64,000 nucleotides of DNA from NCBI RefSeq assembly GCF_026914185.1, contig NC_070562.1:4712001-4776000 (forward strand), read 5' to 3'. Below the pieces are notes generated by a model that saw only the letters and a program-made list of their open reading frames with translations, was not told the origin of the DNA and did not search any database. The DNA is from Puccinia triticina. Taxonomy: Eukaryota > Basidiomycota > Pucciniomycetes > Pucciniales > Pucciniaceae. How positions within the stretch are numbered: position 1 is the first letter of the stretch; every line of letters starts with the position of its first letter. Made by a program: the position numbers and the translations under genes. Shown here in pieces: positions 22,743 through 33,735 of the stretch.

Positions 22743-23170
22743 GAGGACAAGACGGCCATCCCAAGATAGTAAATAGAAACATTTTGGAGGAATTTTGTGA
22801 AGGAGGGATCCTGGTTGAGAAGCCAAGAATCAACTTCAGTTCAATCCTGAAGAGTCAGATTTTTGGATTTTTGTGATCTTGCAAAAATTCCTGCTGGTCC
22901 AATTTTCAGAATATTCTTTTGAAAATTGGATGAGCAGATCCGCACAATCCTCCTCTATCTCCCACCCAACTGTATACCTCCAGGGAGATGGATGTACAGG
23001 AGGTGCAGCTGTCCAAAAGTTGGCATCCCAAAACTGGCCAACCGTGACGCAGCCTTAAGTCGGTTTTAGACTCAAGTCCCTCCTTTGGAGGGGTCGCTCC
23101 GCAACTGGGGCTGCCCGCCCCCCCCCCCCCCCCCCCCCCCCCGCAGAAGAGGGACTTCCACAAGTTTGTG
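22743..23170. repeat. Dispersed repeat, copy 1
   Basis: This block matches 51388-52512, except that the second copy carries a hAT insertion (51502-52219). Shared words include GACAAGATGGCCATCCCA, GGAGGGATCCTGGTTGAG, GGAGATGGATGTACAGGAGG and AACTGGCCAACCGTGACGC. Both copies end in a short palindrome (23073-23157 here). It is non-coding as far as I can see. Confidence 0.85.
23073..23157. repeat. Short palindromic element, copy g, with 25-C run
   Basis: CAAGTCCCTCCTTTGGAGG on the left faces GCAGAAGAGGGACTT on the right. Between them are GTCGCTCCGCAAC and a run of 25 C (23118-23142). The sister copy at 52447 has only a 7-C run, so the homopolymer is variable or unreliable. Confidence 0.75.
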
Positions 23171-24129
23171 GACTGCTGCCCAGACCCGCTCACCACAAGT
23201 GGCTTAGTTAAGCTCGGAAGGGAACACCTTGGCCATTGAGTGACCATGGATCAGTCATCTCATCCATTGAGACTGTACTGACAGTACAGTCTTGAAGTTG
23301 AAGGCCGTAAGGGAATATGTACTCCTTCCCGGCCACCTTGATGCTCAAGATGCACCGGCTTATATAGAGACTGCACAGTCTCAATGACTGGAACAACTCA
23401 ACCATGAAGGTTTTTCTTAGTGCCCAACAGTATTTCTACCCTGCCATTGAGACCGTCCAGTATTGATGGCTGGAAAGTTTTTACCATCAAGATGGCCAGG
23501 GAAGAATCATCTTGGCCCTCAAGACTAGGTAACTTCACGATCAAAAAGAAGTTCTGTCCCAGCCATCATGGTGATGCATCAACAAGCATGCCTTGGCGAG
23601 TGCGTGTGACCTGTCCATTGCCAGTGGTATCTGTAGTGCCCGCCAGGTGGTGCCAAGCGTGTATTGGGTCTCTAATGGACAAGCAGGCACATTATCTAAC
23701 TTGTGTCAGTGCCAAAGCCTTCTTGTAGCAGGAAAGTTGTGCTTATGCAACAAAGCTACATATTGTCCCGAGAAGCGTTACTGAATCACTGCAAGTCACC
23801 ATGGAAGTTTGCGTGGCACTTGTGTGCAAGTGCCATTGGACAATATTGTTTAAGAAACCTGTTAGATATAACACGGAACTTGAGCCTCAATGTATGCTGA
23901 ATTAATGATGAATTTATGTTTCAATTATGCTCAATTGAGCTGAAGGCACTTTGGAAAGGAGTTTATTTCAATTGAAAACCAGATCCAACTTGAATCTAGT
24001 TATTACTGGAACTATTTTAGAACACATTTTCAACTACCTTGCAAAGCAATATCTAATACTTGGCAGGAACAAGGTATTTACCATGGGAAACATATATTTC
24101 TAAAGCTGTCCCCTATCATCCGTTGGCAG
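23171..24129. other. Intergenic region with ATTGAGAC / TCAATGAC hairpin words
   Basis: At 23228-23475 the words CATTGAGAC, GTCTCAATG and GATGGC(T/C)GG recur in both orientations, like the arrays at 3236 and 53388. The rest has short frames without any domain. I see no gene. Confidence 0.45.
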
Positions 24130-25425
24130 GTACTTGGCACCCAGGGGCGGGTACCTGTGGCAGTGCGCAGGTATCCTCCGGTGGGTGTGGGTGTCCAGTC
24201 TGGGTCCAAATTCAGGCAGTTACCGGCGCACAAATTGCCATTCTGCACAGCTCTGCTTGCCCCTAGTGCCAATTGGCGGGTACTAGGTACCTGTGGAAGT
24301 ACACAGATAAAAGACAGCGGGTGCCGGGTATGGGTGTGGGTGTCCATTCTGGGTCAAAATTCAGGAAGGTACCTGCACCCGCTGCGGGTACCTGGATGCA
24401 AAGCGCCAGCTCTACATATTTCATTCTATCATGTTTTTATCATAGATCCCAAAAAGCTTGAGATATGTTAGTGGTACACAGAAAGATACACGTGTAAGTT
24501 TGTGTGACACATTCTTTAGTTGCTGAAGTTTTTGACAAAATATTTGAAGTTCTGGGAAATGTCCAGCAGAAAAAAACCTCATATTAATCAGGAGTTGTGT
24601 ATGACTTCAGAAAATATCCCCAAAATTATTTGTGTACATATGGCTGAATGTTATAAACAATTTTTGAAGGGTCCACCTAAGCCCCTGGCTCTGCATGAGC
24701 ACTCAGGCTGGCATCACTTGGCTCAGTGATGAAAAATGTGACACACCATCACACATGTGTAAATTTTTGTGACACATTCTTCAGCTCCCAAGGGAGTTAG
24801 AATTCTGGGACAAGTCCAGGAGAGCCACAGATTCCCCAGGGTTTGTGAATGAATTCAGAGAAGATGCTTAACAGGATTTCTGTACTGATGGATGAAAATC
24901 AGATACAATTCTTAAAGGATTCAGCTAATTTTCCCCTGGGATTGCGGGGCACTCATCTTGGCATGATATGGCTGGGTGATGGTCTATGTGTCACACAAAC
25001 GCGCGCGCGTAGGTTTGTGTGACACGATTTGTCACAGAAACCCGCACAGGTTACATGGTTGTGTGACAGCTGGCCCCACAGCGCCAAAGTCAAACCGTAG
25101 TACCAGAGCAAAATCAGACCTCCCACTAGAGCTGACACTTTGCACCCGGGTACCTGCGGCGGGTGTGGGTACCTGCTTGAATTTTGACCCAGAATGCCCA
25201 GAATGGACACCCACAACCATATACAGAACCTGCTGGCAGTTACCTGCGTACTTCCATGGGTACCCGTCCACAGGTACCTAGTACCCGCCAATGGGCACTA
25301 GGGGCAAGCAGAGCTGTGCAGAATGGCAATTTGTGCGCAGGTACCTGCCTGAATTTGGACCCAGACTGGACACCCGCACCTGCACCCGGCAGATACCTGT
25401 GCACTTCCACGGGTACTAGGGACCA
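24130..25425. mobile_element. Foldback structure, about 290-bp GGTACC-rich arms
   Basis: The arms at 24130-24415 and 25128-25425 are inverted copies: the left has CTGGGTCCAAATTCAGGCAG, then GCACAAATTGCCATTCTGCA and GCGGGTACTAGGTACC, and the right has their reverse complements in mirrored order. The 700-bp spacer has its own inverted GTGTGACAC words (24503, 25014). No coding frame. Exact ends and target duplication are not resolved. Confidence 0.7.
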
Positions 25426-26021
25426 GCTCTACCTCCCACAGTATCACTACACTACATCCAAAGTTTGCACCATGTGTAATAGAAACAACTTAAAAAGAAC
25501 TGGCATATTTTTGGTGTGTGCCCTGAAAATAAATACAAAAACCGTTTCAGAGTAACCTACTGGGTATGGGTTTCCTAAGAGGTTGAAAATCATGATAATT
25601 GAAATATGAGGAACTTTGTTAAAGCAAAACCTATCATTAAAATGGCCTTGTTTTGGGTGTTGGTGTAGCATACATTTTGCACATACATTACACAATAGAT
25701 CAAGTATTGTTCCAGGTCATTTCAGGATATTTTGTGGCAGACATGAAACTTGCCTTCAAACCAGCATCTAAGTGAGATCCAACCAAATCTATGACTGAGT
25801 TAAGAGATGGCACTTGCACGCAAGTGCTGAGGAAACTCCCACGGTGAGTGATGCTCAAACCTATAAAAGCATGAAGATTGTTCATTTCAGGATTATTATT
25901 CAAGAATAAAATCCAGAGCTTTTACAGAATTCCCCTGTGGAGTGGCTGGCAGGTTAAGCAAGCTTACCTGGTTCCAAATATGAGCTTGGTTTTTAAATTT
26001 TTGATACTTCTTAAGTCCTTC
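25426..26021. other. AT-rich intergenic stretch, nothing recognised
   Basis: Only short open frames on both strands, none with a domain, plus the left target-site flank of the MITE at 26030. Confidence 0.45.
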
Positions 26022-26029
26022 ATCAAGAG

Positions 26030-26433
26030 TCAGGGTGTAAACGGGTTGGGTTTGGGTTGAAAAACAGCGGCCAAACCCAAACCAACATTTAGCGCGGGTT
26101 GGGTTGGGTTGGGGCAGATTTTAAAATGCTGCCCAAACCCAAACCAATGTCATACTATCTTGGGTCGGGTCCGGGTTGGGTTGGTTTGGGTCTTGGGTCG
26201 ACCCGACCTCATAGGCGCCAAAAGCCCCCAACTTGACTGTTGGAGGCGTCATAGTTGGGTTGCAGGCTGACCCAATTAGGAAATAGGCTGCCCAAACCCA
26301 ACCCAACAATTTTACCAGTTGGGTCGGGTCGGGTTTGGGTCATGTCATTTTCTTCAAGAATGTGCCCAAACCTGACCCAAAACCCAATGGGTCTTGGGTT
26401 GTTTTAGGTTGGCCCGACCCATTTGCACCCTGA
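26030..26433. mobile_element. hAT-type MITE, 404 bp, perfect 8-bp target duplication
   Basis: The element runs from TCAGGGTGTAAACGGGT to ACCCATTTGCACCCTGA and is flanked on both sides by ATCAAGAG (26022-26029 and 26434-26441). The interior carries many GGGTTGGGTTT and CCCAAACCC words in both orientations, which are subterminal repeats and not telomere repeats. No coding frame. The exact duplication suggests a fairly young insertion. Confidence 0.88.
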
Positions 26434-26441
26434 ATCAAGAG

Positions 26442-26627
26442 GGTCTTGTGCAGGATGAGGTATTTCATGTTGGGTTTACCCTCAGGCCTTATCTGACAGC
26501 TGTCAAGATAAACCCCAACAAAAAAACTTAAAATATATGATTTCCAAAAACAAATGGAATAAGGATTGAGCTAGGCTTTTTATACAGAAAGTTTTTAGGT
26601 TCTTTTTGGCCACAAGCAACGGTGTAA
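26442..26627. other. Short spacer between MITE and hairpin
   Basis: Nothing recognised. The start resembles the flank of the MITE and the remainder is AT-rich. Confidence 0.4.
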
Positions 26628-26808
26628 CCATTACAAGACATTGAGCGTATTGGGTAAACGTTTTTCATTGAAGATGCATGCCTACATGTCCAATTTTTAG
26701 TTTTTGGCTGTTATTGTATGGATGATGGCTAAAAACAAAAAATTGGACATGTAGGTATGCATCTCCAATGAAAAATGTTTACCCAATACGCTCAATGTAT
26801 TGTAATGG
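26628..26808. repeat. Near-perfect hairpin, about 80-bp stem
   Basis: The left arm, CCATTACAAGACATTGAGCG through CATGCCTACATGTCCAA, is mirrored by TTGGACATGTAGGTATGCAT through CGCTCAATGTATTGTAATGG. The loop is under 20 bases. Only a few mismatches separate the arms, so this is recent or under selection. It looks like a very short foldback MITE. No target duplication was identified. Confidence 0.8.
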
Positions 26809-27762
26809 TCTGCTGTTATATCTTCCCATTTTCCAAATAAATCATTGGCAGTAGAAAATTCTTGCAGTGAGCCCCAAATTTTGATTCTGTTAAACCTAGT
26901 AGTAGAATAGACTGTTTTCCTTTTTACATTTGATTTTAATGGAATCCAAGTATGGGGAACTTGAATAAGTAATTAGTTCATGGCCGGTGTACAGTCTCAA
27001 AGCCTCCTAATTCCAACAAGTATCAGCCAAACATCCTTTTTTCCATGCCAAAAAGAACATCAAAAAAACCTGAGATGAAATATCAGAAGGCACCCATCTT
27101 TTGTGGCATGATATGCCAGATGGTTGAGTCAAATCTGCAGCACAGCCATGAACTGCTTGACTTCTCATGAGATATGCCATGTGCATTTGCAGTTCTTAAA
27201 GTTGCAACATAGCGACATATGTCATGAAAACATACAACCTTATTTGCAGGGACTGTCAAATGCTTCCCTGCAAAAAAAGTGTGTATGGCAGGATGTCACA
27301 TTTGTATGTTTTCAAATTTGAGAACCCTAATTCTGATGGGCAGTGTAAAAATTCTGGTTAAGGTCTGCAGGCCATGAAGAATAGTGGAGGACTTCCTGTT
27401 GGCTAAAATTCTTAATCTAGCTAGCAGAGGGACAAGCAAAAGCTTACTGGCTGGTGAAAATTGATGGATATTGAGTTTTCACCAGCAAACAAGGTTTAGC
27501 GGCCTCCTCTAGCTCAAGCCTTTTAGGTGATGGGAAGTCCTCCAATTCTAGAGCCTCTTGGACTAGAATTTGATGTGAAACTTTGGGATTTTTGAGTGTA
27601 ACTCAAGATCTGCAAGAGCTGCAGCTTTGGCAGGAATTCCTTCAGTGTGCAGGCTCCAACATCTTTCAAGGGTGACTGACTTCTGGAGGCAAAAGGCAAA
27701 TGTGATTTGAACAGGATCCACAAGACTCAAGGAAAAGCCCAAACAGGCCCAAACCAGAATGA
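26809..27762. other. Intergenic stretch holding one dispersed repeat segment
   Basis: Positions 27471-27526 (AGTTTTCACCAGCAAACAAG, then GGTTTAGC and CTCAAGCC) recur at 60140-60190, so at least part of this stretch is a dispersed repeat. No gene is supported. Confidence 0.45.
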
Positions 27763-27764
27763 TA

Positions 27765-28242
27765 CAGTTGCGCGCGGCATTCTACTGTACAAGGTTTTGG
27801 GCTGGTCCCAAATGTTGGGGCCCAAAACCTGGAAAAAATACAGTTTTTTCACATATTTTTGGGCAGCTGGGACATGGTATGGTGTCCCAGCTATGGTTTT
27901 AGACCCACCAGGCACTCCCGAAAGCACTGCATGACAGTCTCTGCCTTCATTTGTGGGTTTAGTGCCCAACCAGGAGGCATAAGTATGGGTTTAGGACCCC
28001 ATACATATGTACTTATGCCCGTATTTGGAGGTGGGTCCCAAAACATGGGCTGTGAACAAAAAAAAATAAAAATTGGCTGGACCAAATTGGTTGCCACTTT
28101 AGATTTGGAATCTACACACTCTGTAGACTCCAAAAATGTACTCTTTTAGAGTTCTGGACCCCCGACATAGCCGGGGTTTTCCCCCGCGTAGCCCAACAAG
28201 TTTTGTGGGCAGCTCTGTACAGTAGAATGCCGCGCGCAACTG
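27765..28242. mobile_element. Tc1/mariner-type MITE, 478 bp
   Basis: The terminal inverted repeat CAGTTGCGCGCGGCATTC, followed by TACTGTACA, is perfect at both ends, and the element is flanked by TA on each side (27763-27764 and 28243-28244), the target choice of Tc1/mariner. The interior has the mirrored GGTTTTGGG words but no transposase. Perfect 27-bp ends suggest recent movement. Confidence 0.8.
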
Positions 28243-28286
28243 TACACATTTTGATTCAATTGGCACCTTTGATATTAAAATCTACT

Positions 28287-31070
28287 GGAGGACTTGCTGT
28301 AGAGATCTACAGACCCTGCAGAATCAGATCTGCAGCCCCTGGGACAGCAAGTCACATAAGGTTCCGATCCGGACCCCGCAGATCCGGAGGAATCCGCGGG
28401 TTTTGCGGACCGGATCAGGGTTCAGGATTGGCCTGTGGAAATCCGGTATCCGGCTGGATTCCTCAGTTTACCCCAATACAGATGGGGTGGCTGTGATAGG
28501 CTTCCGAAAGGCTTTATCTTGCACTATTATGACCGCATACTCAAGTAGAACGCAGGTGGTAGGGTCACATTACATTATGATGATGACTTAATAAGACGGA
28601 AGCAGGAAAAAATAAGAATCCTGCATTGGAAGTAGGAAAACATAAGATAAAGAGAGCACTACTTGATATTGTTGGCATTGCAAATGCTGATCACTCCGTT
28701 TTCAATCCAGTTCTGCAAACAGATGATTGACTCAAGTGTTGTCACTTTCATTCTGTTTTGGCTGTAATCTTGAATATGCCGACCGACCGGGAATGCTCGT
28801 TCGCAGGGAGTACTCGAAGCTGAGGCGGCCAGATATGTTTGAGCCATTGTGGCGAGGGTCGGAAACTTCTTTGAGTTGCATTTCCAATAAGTTAGTGGCT
28901 CACAAGCCTCTTCTTTGCATTCGGAGTCCAAGTATACCGTGATTTCCTCGTCAAGAGAGGAAATTTTGATTTTCTTCTTCTTGAACAATGCCAAACTTAT
29001 CGATGAGTGACCAATGTTGTGTTGAGCTCCTTCTTTGTTTTTTGACAACTCTGTTTCCGTGTATGTTGAATCACTGCTGAAATGCTCAGCAGCCTTGTTG
29101 AACATTTGGATAACTTCATCCTTGCTCATATCAAAGTAAAGGAGGAGTAGATCGTTCAAGATACTGGTTTTGATTCGAGGATCGAGCAAAGTTGAGCAAA
29201 GATAAACAGGTTTTTTAGCTGCGATATCAAAGTATTGTTTGATTTTGGCAATCATGAGTTCTGATGCTGGAATCAATCCCTGAGCCTCATACTGCGAATG
29301 AGTCTGTATTTTGCAATGTGAGAGATACATGAGTGTAAGTTGGATGGGTTGAGGAATGAAAATGAAAGATGTGATTCACCTCATTCAACTTTTCCATGAT
29401 CCAGGTGTAGACCGGAGCCGCTAGCATCATCGACGGAAATTTACTTGTGGACATCATGTGGCTCGCTTGGGAGAGAGGCTCCAGAAAGCTGACAAGATGT
29501 CGGACACCTTCCCATTTGGAGTCTGAAAGATTGTACTTCTGAGATAATGCATTTCTCTCACAGAATAGTTGAATGTTGCTCAAATGTGATATGCGCGGTC
29601 CAGCATGTCATATGTTGAATTCCACCGAGTTGAAACATCTGCTACCATCACTAGAGCTTTGCTGATGTCTTCGAATGCAGCAGCTTTTTATGATGATTTT
29701 TTCAAGAATGCTGTCAGCTTACTGATTCGAGAGATAAGACTAGAGTAATCTACTCGGGGAGGTGGATTGCTAAGAATGCCTGCAAGCGTGCAAGGAGGAC
29801 TGGATCCGCGTACTGGTTTGGAGAAGGACTTGATCCCAACTTTTGCTGCCAAGTTTATCACATGTGGCATACATCCAAGCAAGCAATTTTCCTCATCAAA
29901 ACCAAAGAGGTCATGGAGTTCTTGACCCATTGTTCCATTATTTGATGCTTTATCCGCCGTGATACAGAAATTTTTTTGCTTTATTCCATATGTTTCAAGG
30001 ACTTTGGCAAGATGAGATGCTAGATTTTTTCCAGAGTGGGGGCCATCAATCAGCTTGGTCAACAATATCATTGATTTGAGGTTGTAGTTTTCAATCCAGT
30101 GTGCCGTGATTCCAAGGAGTGATTTGTTGCTAGGTGAGGTCCAACCATCGCAAGTCAAGCTGATTTCAGAGGGGACTTATCGGAGCAAAGATTTCAGAGC
30201 TTTCTGGCTGTTCATAAAGGTGGTGAGAATGAAGTTGCTCAAGGTATTGGCAGAGGGGAAAAGGCTTTTTGTCTCAGGGTTACACAACTCAAGCATTCTC
30301 CGAAACTCTGGATGCTCAACAGTTTGGTAAGAAATATGACATCGGACAACATACCAACCAACAGCACACAGCAAGCTTTCTCGAGTAAGCTTTTCCATTG
30401 AGACCTCTTTATTCTTATCGAGGAACCAAACTAGAGATCCTACGTCACGTGCGTTGTCTTTCTTGATTCCGTGTTTATTAAGCAAGTGGTTGCTCATACT
30501 TTTTGTGGATCCTCGTTTGTCGGGGGCGATTTTCGCATTGCAGATTACAGTACCCCGAGGAACAAGAGATGCCTGGCAGACATGCCATTGTTTTCCTTCA
30601 ATGGTCTTACACTCAAAATATTTCCACACCCACGAGCTAGTCCGCTTTTCTCCGGTTGGCTGCACCGTACTTGAAACATTAGTTGAAGGGCTTTTTTCAA
30701 CCACGCAAATATCGTCGGACGAGTCGGAAGAACCATCGGAAGTCGTCGAGGGGGAACGTTTCCGTCGTGGCATGGTACTTGATGCTTTCCGGGTGTCCTA
30801 GAAGCTTCACAGGCTGATCGAAGTGCTATTTGGGAGCCCACGAGTGTTCCCACTCACCCTGGGAGCTTGGATTGTTCATTTTAGCAAAATATCCGGTAAG
30901 ATCCGGCCGGATACCGAATTCTACCAGGGTCAGGGTGCGGGATAGGTTAAGACCGCCTCCGGAGCACCTGATCGGAACCTTAAAGTCACAGCATGTCCCG
31001 GCAAAGATTAAGGTTTTCTGGTTGCAGATCTGGCTCTGCAGGGGGCTGCAGATTGACGGCAAGTCTTCCC
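28287..31070 (-). mobile_element. Full-length but decayed hAT element
   Basis: Inverted subterminal regions at about 28287-28395 and 30955-31070 share GGA(G/A)GACTTGC(T/C)GT, CAGATCTGCA and AAGGTTCCGATC words in mirrored order and enclose a hAT transposase pseudogene. Precise ends and the 8-bp duplication could not be fixed by eye. The flanking 30880-30960 and 28380-28460 segments are rich in CCGGAT words. Confidence 0.65.
28659..30773 (-). pseudogene. hAT (Ac/hobo) transposase with two nonsense codons and a frameshift
   Basis: From ATG at 30773 the frame holds a BED-type finger region (SSWVWKYFE, then WHVCQ, VICNAKIAPDK and MSNHLLNKHG). It then meets TAA at 30177-30179 and continues in the same frame into the core (LTCDGWTSPSN, ITADKASNNGTMGQELHDLF and CMPHVINLAAKVG). 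A second TAA is at 29688-29690 and a one-base shift lies near 29583. A plausible phase-0 intron (GTGAAT to ACAG) links MEKLNE with the last part, which carries the dimerisation region ending in CERAFPVGRHIQDYSQ and LESIICLQNW. Apart from these lesions it is close to full length (about 600 codons). It cannot make a full transposase as read. Confidence 0.85.
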
Positions 31071-33735
31071 AGGAATGTGAAATCACGAATCAGTTATCAC
31101 ATGATAAAGACCCAAGAGAAGAGGCATCCAGATGTGGCAGTGAATTTAGCTTCCCATGAATTCAGCCTCCCCCCTCCATGGAGCAGGCTCTGACCTGCTC
31201 TGACCGATACCGATTAACGCTGCCTCTCCACAGCAAATAGCATAAATTGTATGCATGCCCATGCCAAGCTGCTGTGTGGAGAGATTCCAAAGACAGTCGA
31301 GCGTGGCAAGTGCGAATTAAGGCCAATTTCCAGCCACAATGTGTTGTCCATGATGGCGGAGTTATGCTTGTTTTAATTGATTGATGGGCGTTCCATAAAT
31401 CATGTGGCAACCAACCAAACAAAAGACTGATGTTGGCGTCTAAATATGTAGTGCTGCCCTGGGGTGACAGCAACCATCAACTCACATTTTTCCCTCGAAG
31501 TCGATAGTGCTTTCTTCGCTCCGATCACTCGGGGGTATGTATGTCACCTCACAAGTCTGATTCCAGGAAGGGAAGGATCACCGAAGACTGCGAAGCAGTG
31601 TGCGTGTGTGGAAGGACCGAGGTCGTGCCAACTGTGACAGTGGACGGGCCTCGAAGGCAAGAGAGCTCATGGGCAACCTCCTCTGACCGTTGACTGGTGT
31701 GGAAACCAAGGATTGGGGTCCGGCTCCATCGCTCTGCCCAGCTTCGTCCGCCCGACGACCCACCGAGAGCCGAGAAACTATCTTCCTGGGAACGGGAATA
31801 AAGAATATGTCATGTTTCATGTTCAAGGCTGCCGGCGGCCACGGCTTGATAAAATTTCCCGAATGTATTATGTACACAGCCAGAAACACTTGTTGAATTT
31901 CGTAACGTCCGATTAAAACAAAGGCTCGAATGCGCCGGCACAAATATTTATTTGGGAATATAGCCAGGCTCCGGTGCCCAAGCACCGAGTCCAGCCCGGT
32001 CGGTCTCCAGCCCACGCGAGCAATTTGTATGCATCGGCTCCCTCGATACAAACTTGGGCCTCAGCATCCGGCATTGTTACGTACGCCCAGTTGTCTGGCT
32101 TCGGCAGCTCCACAGATAATTTTCCAATTTTCCGGGAGGGTGTTACACCGACCCTTGGCAATTGCCGGGTCCACAGTCATAATGCTGGCCCACAGTCACT
32201 CCGCTCCACACATCTCTCTGGTCTCCAGCCAACGGTGCTCTGTTGGAAGAGGCGAGTTGCCAGGCCGATTATCGTCGATTGGCTGCTTTTAAAAGTCCAG
32301 CCTGCTCGAGCAACCAGCCATCGGTTCCCCCGCCGTCGTGTGCTACCCTTCTTCCACAGCAGCCTGTATTTGGATTCCGTCATAAATTTAAAGTCTTCTC
32401 CATCACCATCCAGGCGTACTTCGCTAATACATACAGCCCCCTCGCCACACAACCCAGCTGTCTCGAACGACTTCCACAACTGCTCCACTACAGCCACGCC
32501 CCTCATCACCATCGCCTAGCCCCTTCCGGCCTATCTGGACAACGCGCTCGGCCCCAAGCGATCCTACAACGTGAACGAAGCTTATCACTATTATTATTTT
32601 TGCATGTGTGTATGGTGTGTATCGTATGCTTCCCTGGTCCATGCTACTTGTCCAGCCGATGCTGAACAGAGGGGATATTCCATACTGACGCCCTGCAATG
32701 GTTCTCGAAGTAGAAAAGCGCCGAAAACTTGTTGCACTACCCTTTCAATCCGAGCCAACATACCGTTTCTGTCGGCTCTTGTCCGCCACGATCCAAAGCC
32801 ATTCAATCTGAACGGGGAGCCTCATACGTATTGCCATACATCTGACGCCGGTGGTCTTCTCCTTGCTGCTACTAGGTATGTTCTTCCGCGATCTTCTTTG
32901 GCGGCAGTTCTTTCCATGCCTTTTTTTTTCGTCTTCTTCCCGGCTTTTCTCTTGCGCGCCGCCAAGATTGGCTGACCGTTTCATGATCAAGCGTGTTGTC
33001 TGGCGTCAGTTGACGACCGACCATATCCCCATCCTTCAGGGTACTACTTGTTGAGGCTGAAACCAGTCGCCGCATAGATACACCCTCTCGTCTCTGGGGT
33101 TGTTCGTCTCTGAGCCAATCCAGCCGTCCTAAAAAATCGTCCTCAAAACCTCGCCAATCTACTCCCATTCCGTCCCAGTTTCGCTCAATCCGCTCATCTC
33201 TTCCCATCACCTAACTGTTTATTTTTTCGTTTATATAACAAGTCTCCGCCACCCCCGCCATTTCAATTGTGCCATACCCCCATCCGCAACCCACACTTTT
33301 TATTTTCTTTTTAAGATATATCCAAAGCCCCCATTGCCTGCTTGATTGCTCATCCTGTTCTCCCGTACATACTTTCTTCTTTCCTCTTGCAGTTCGAAGT
33401 GAAGTACAGCCTCCCATCAGCCCAGTGACCCTTTTCGAGTCGCCAGTCTCTCCTGCTTGGCCACTGCCTGCGCTTCTGTTGTTCCATAGTTTTTAACTAT
33501 CTTTCCATTGCCTCCTTCCCATCACCGTCAGTCTCAAAAGTATCTTTGGAGTCGCACTATTTTCACTGCTCTCGGCCAACGTCAGACTTCTCACCCCCCC
33601 CAATACCTCTTCACCTTTTATTTTTTTACCCGGAATACCCCTCGCCCACCGCGCTGTCTGGAACATTTATCAATCGCCTCTTCCCTAGTATCCCTCTCGC
33701 CTATCGTATTGCATTTTAACTTATAAGTCAATATC
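31071..33735. promoter_or_regulatory. Long upstream region of the CCCH zinc-finger gene
   Basis: About 2.6 kb without a supported gene. Open frames here (for example 31578-32051 minus, 31974-32519 plus) have no domain. From about 32400 on the plus strand is dense in short pyrimidine runs and CCATC/CATCACC words, reaching nearly continuous CT-rich DNA at 33440-33730. This fits a long promoter and leader that may contain 5-prime introns. Several upstream ATGs occur in the last 600 bases, so translational control by upstream frames is possible. Confidence 0.45.

Noticed and set aside
22327..22743. 138-codon plus frame
   Set aside because: No domain, no signal peptide, bordered by a dispersed repeat.
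26040..26420. Telomere-like GGGTTGGGTTT repeats
   Set aside because: The words occur in both orientations within a MITE with clear ends and target duplication, so they are subterminal repeats of the element.
31578..32051. 157-codon minus frame in the TIS11 upstream region
   Set aside because: No recognisable domain, overlapped by equally long plus frames; no splice or start evidence.
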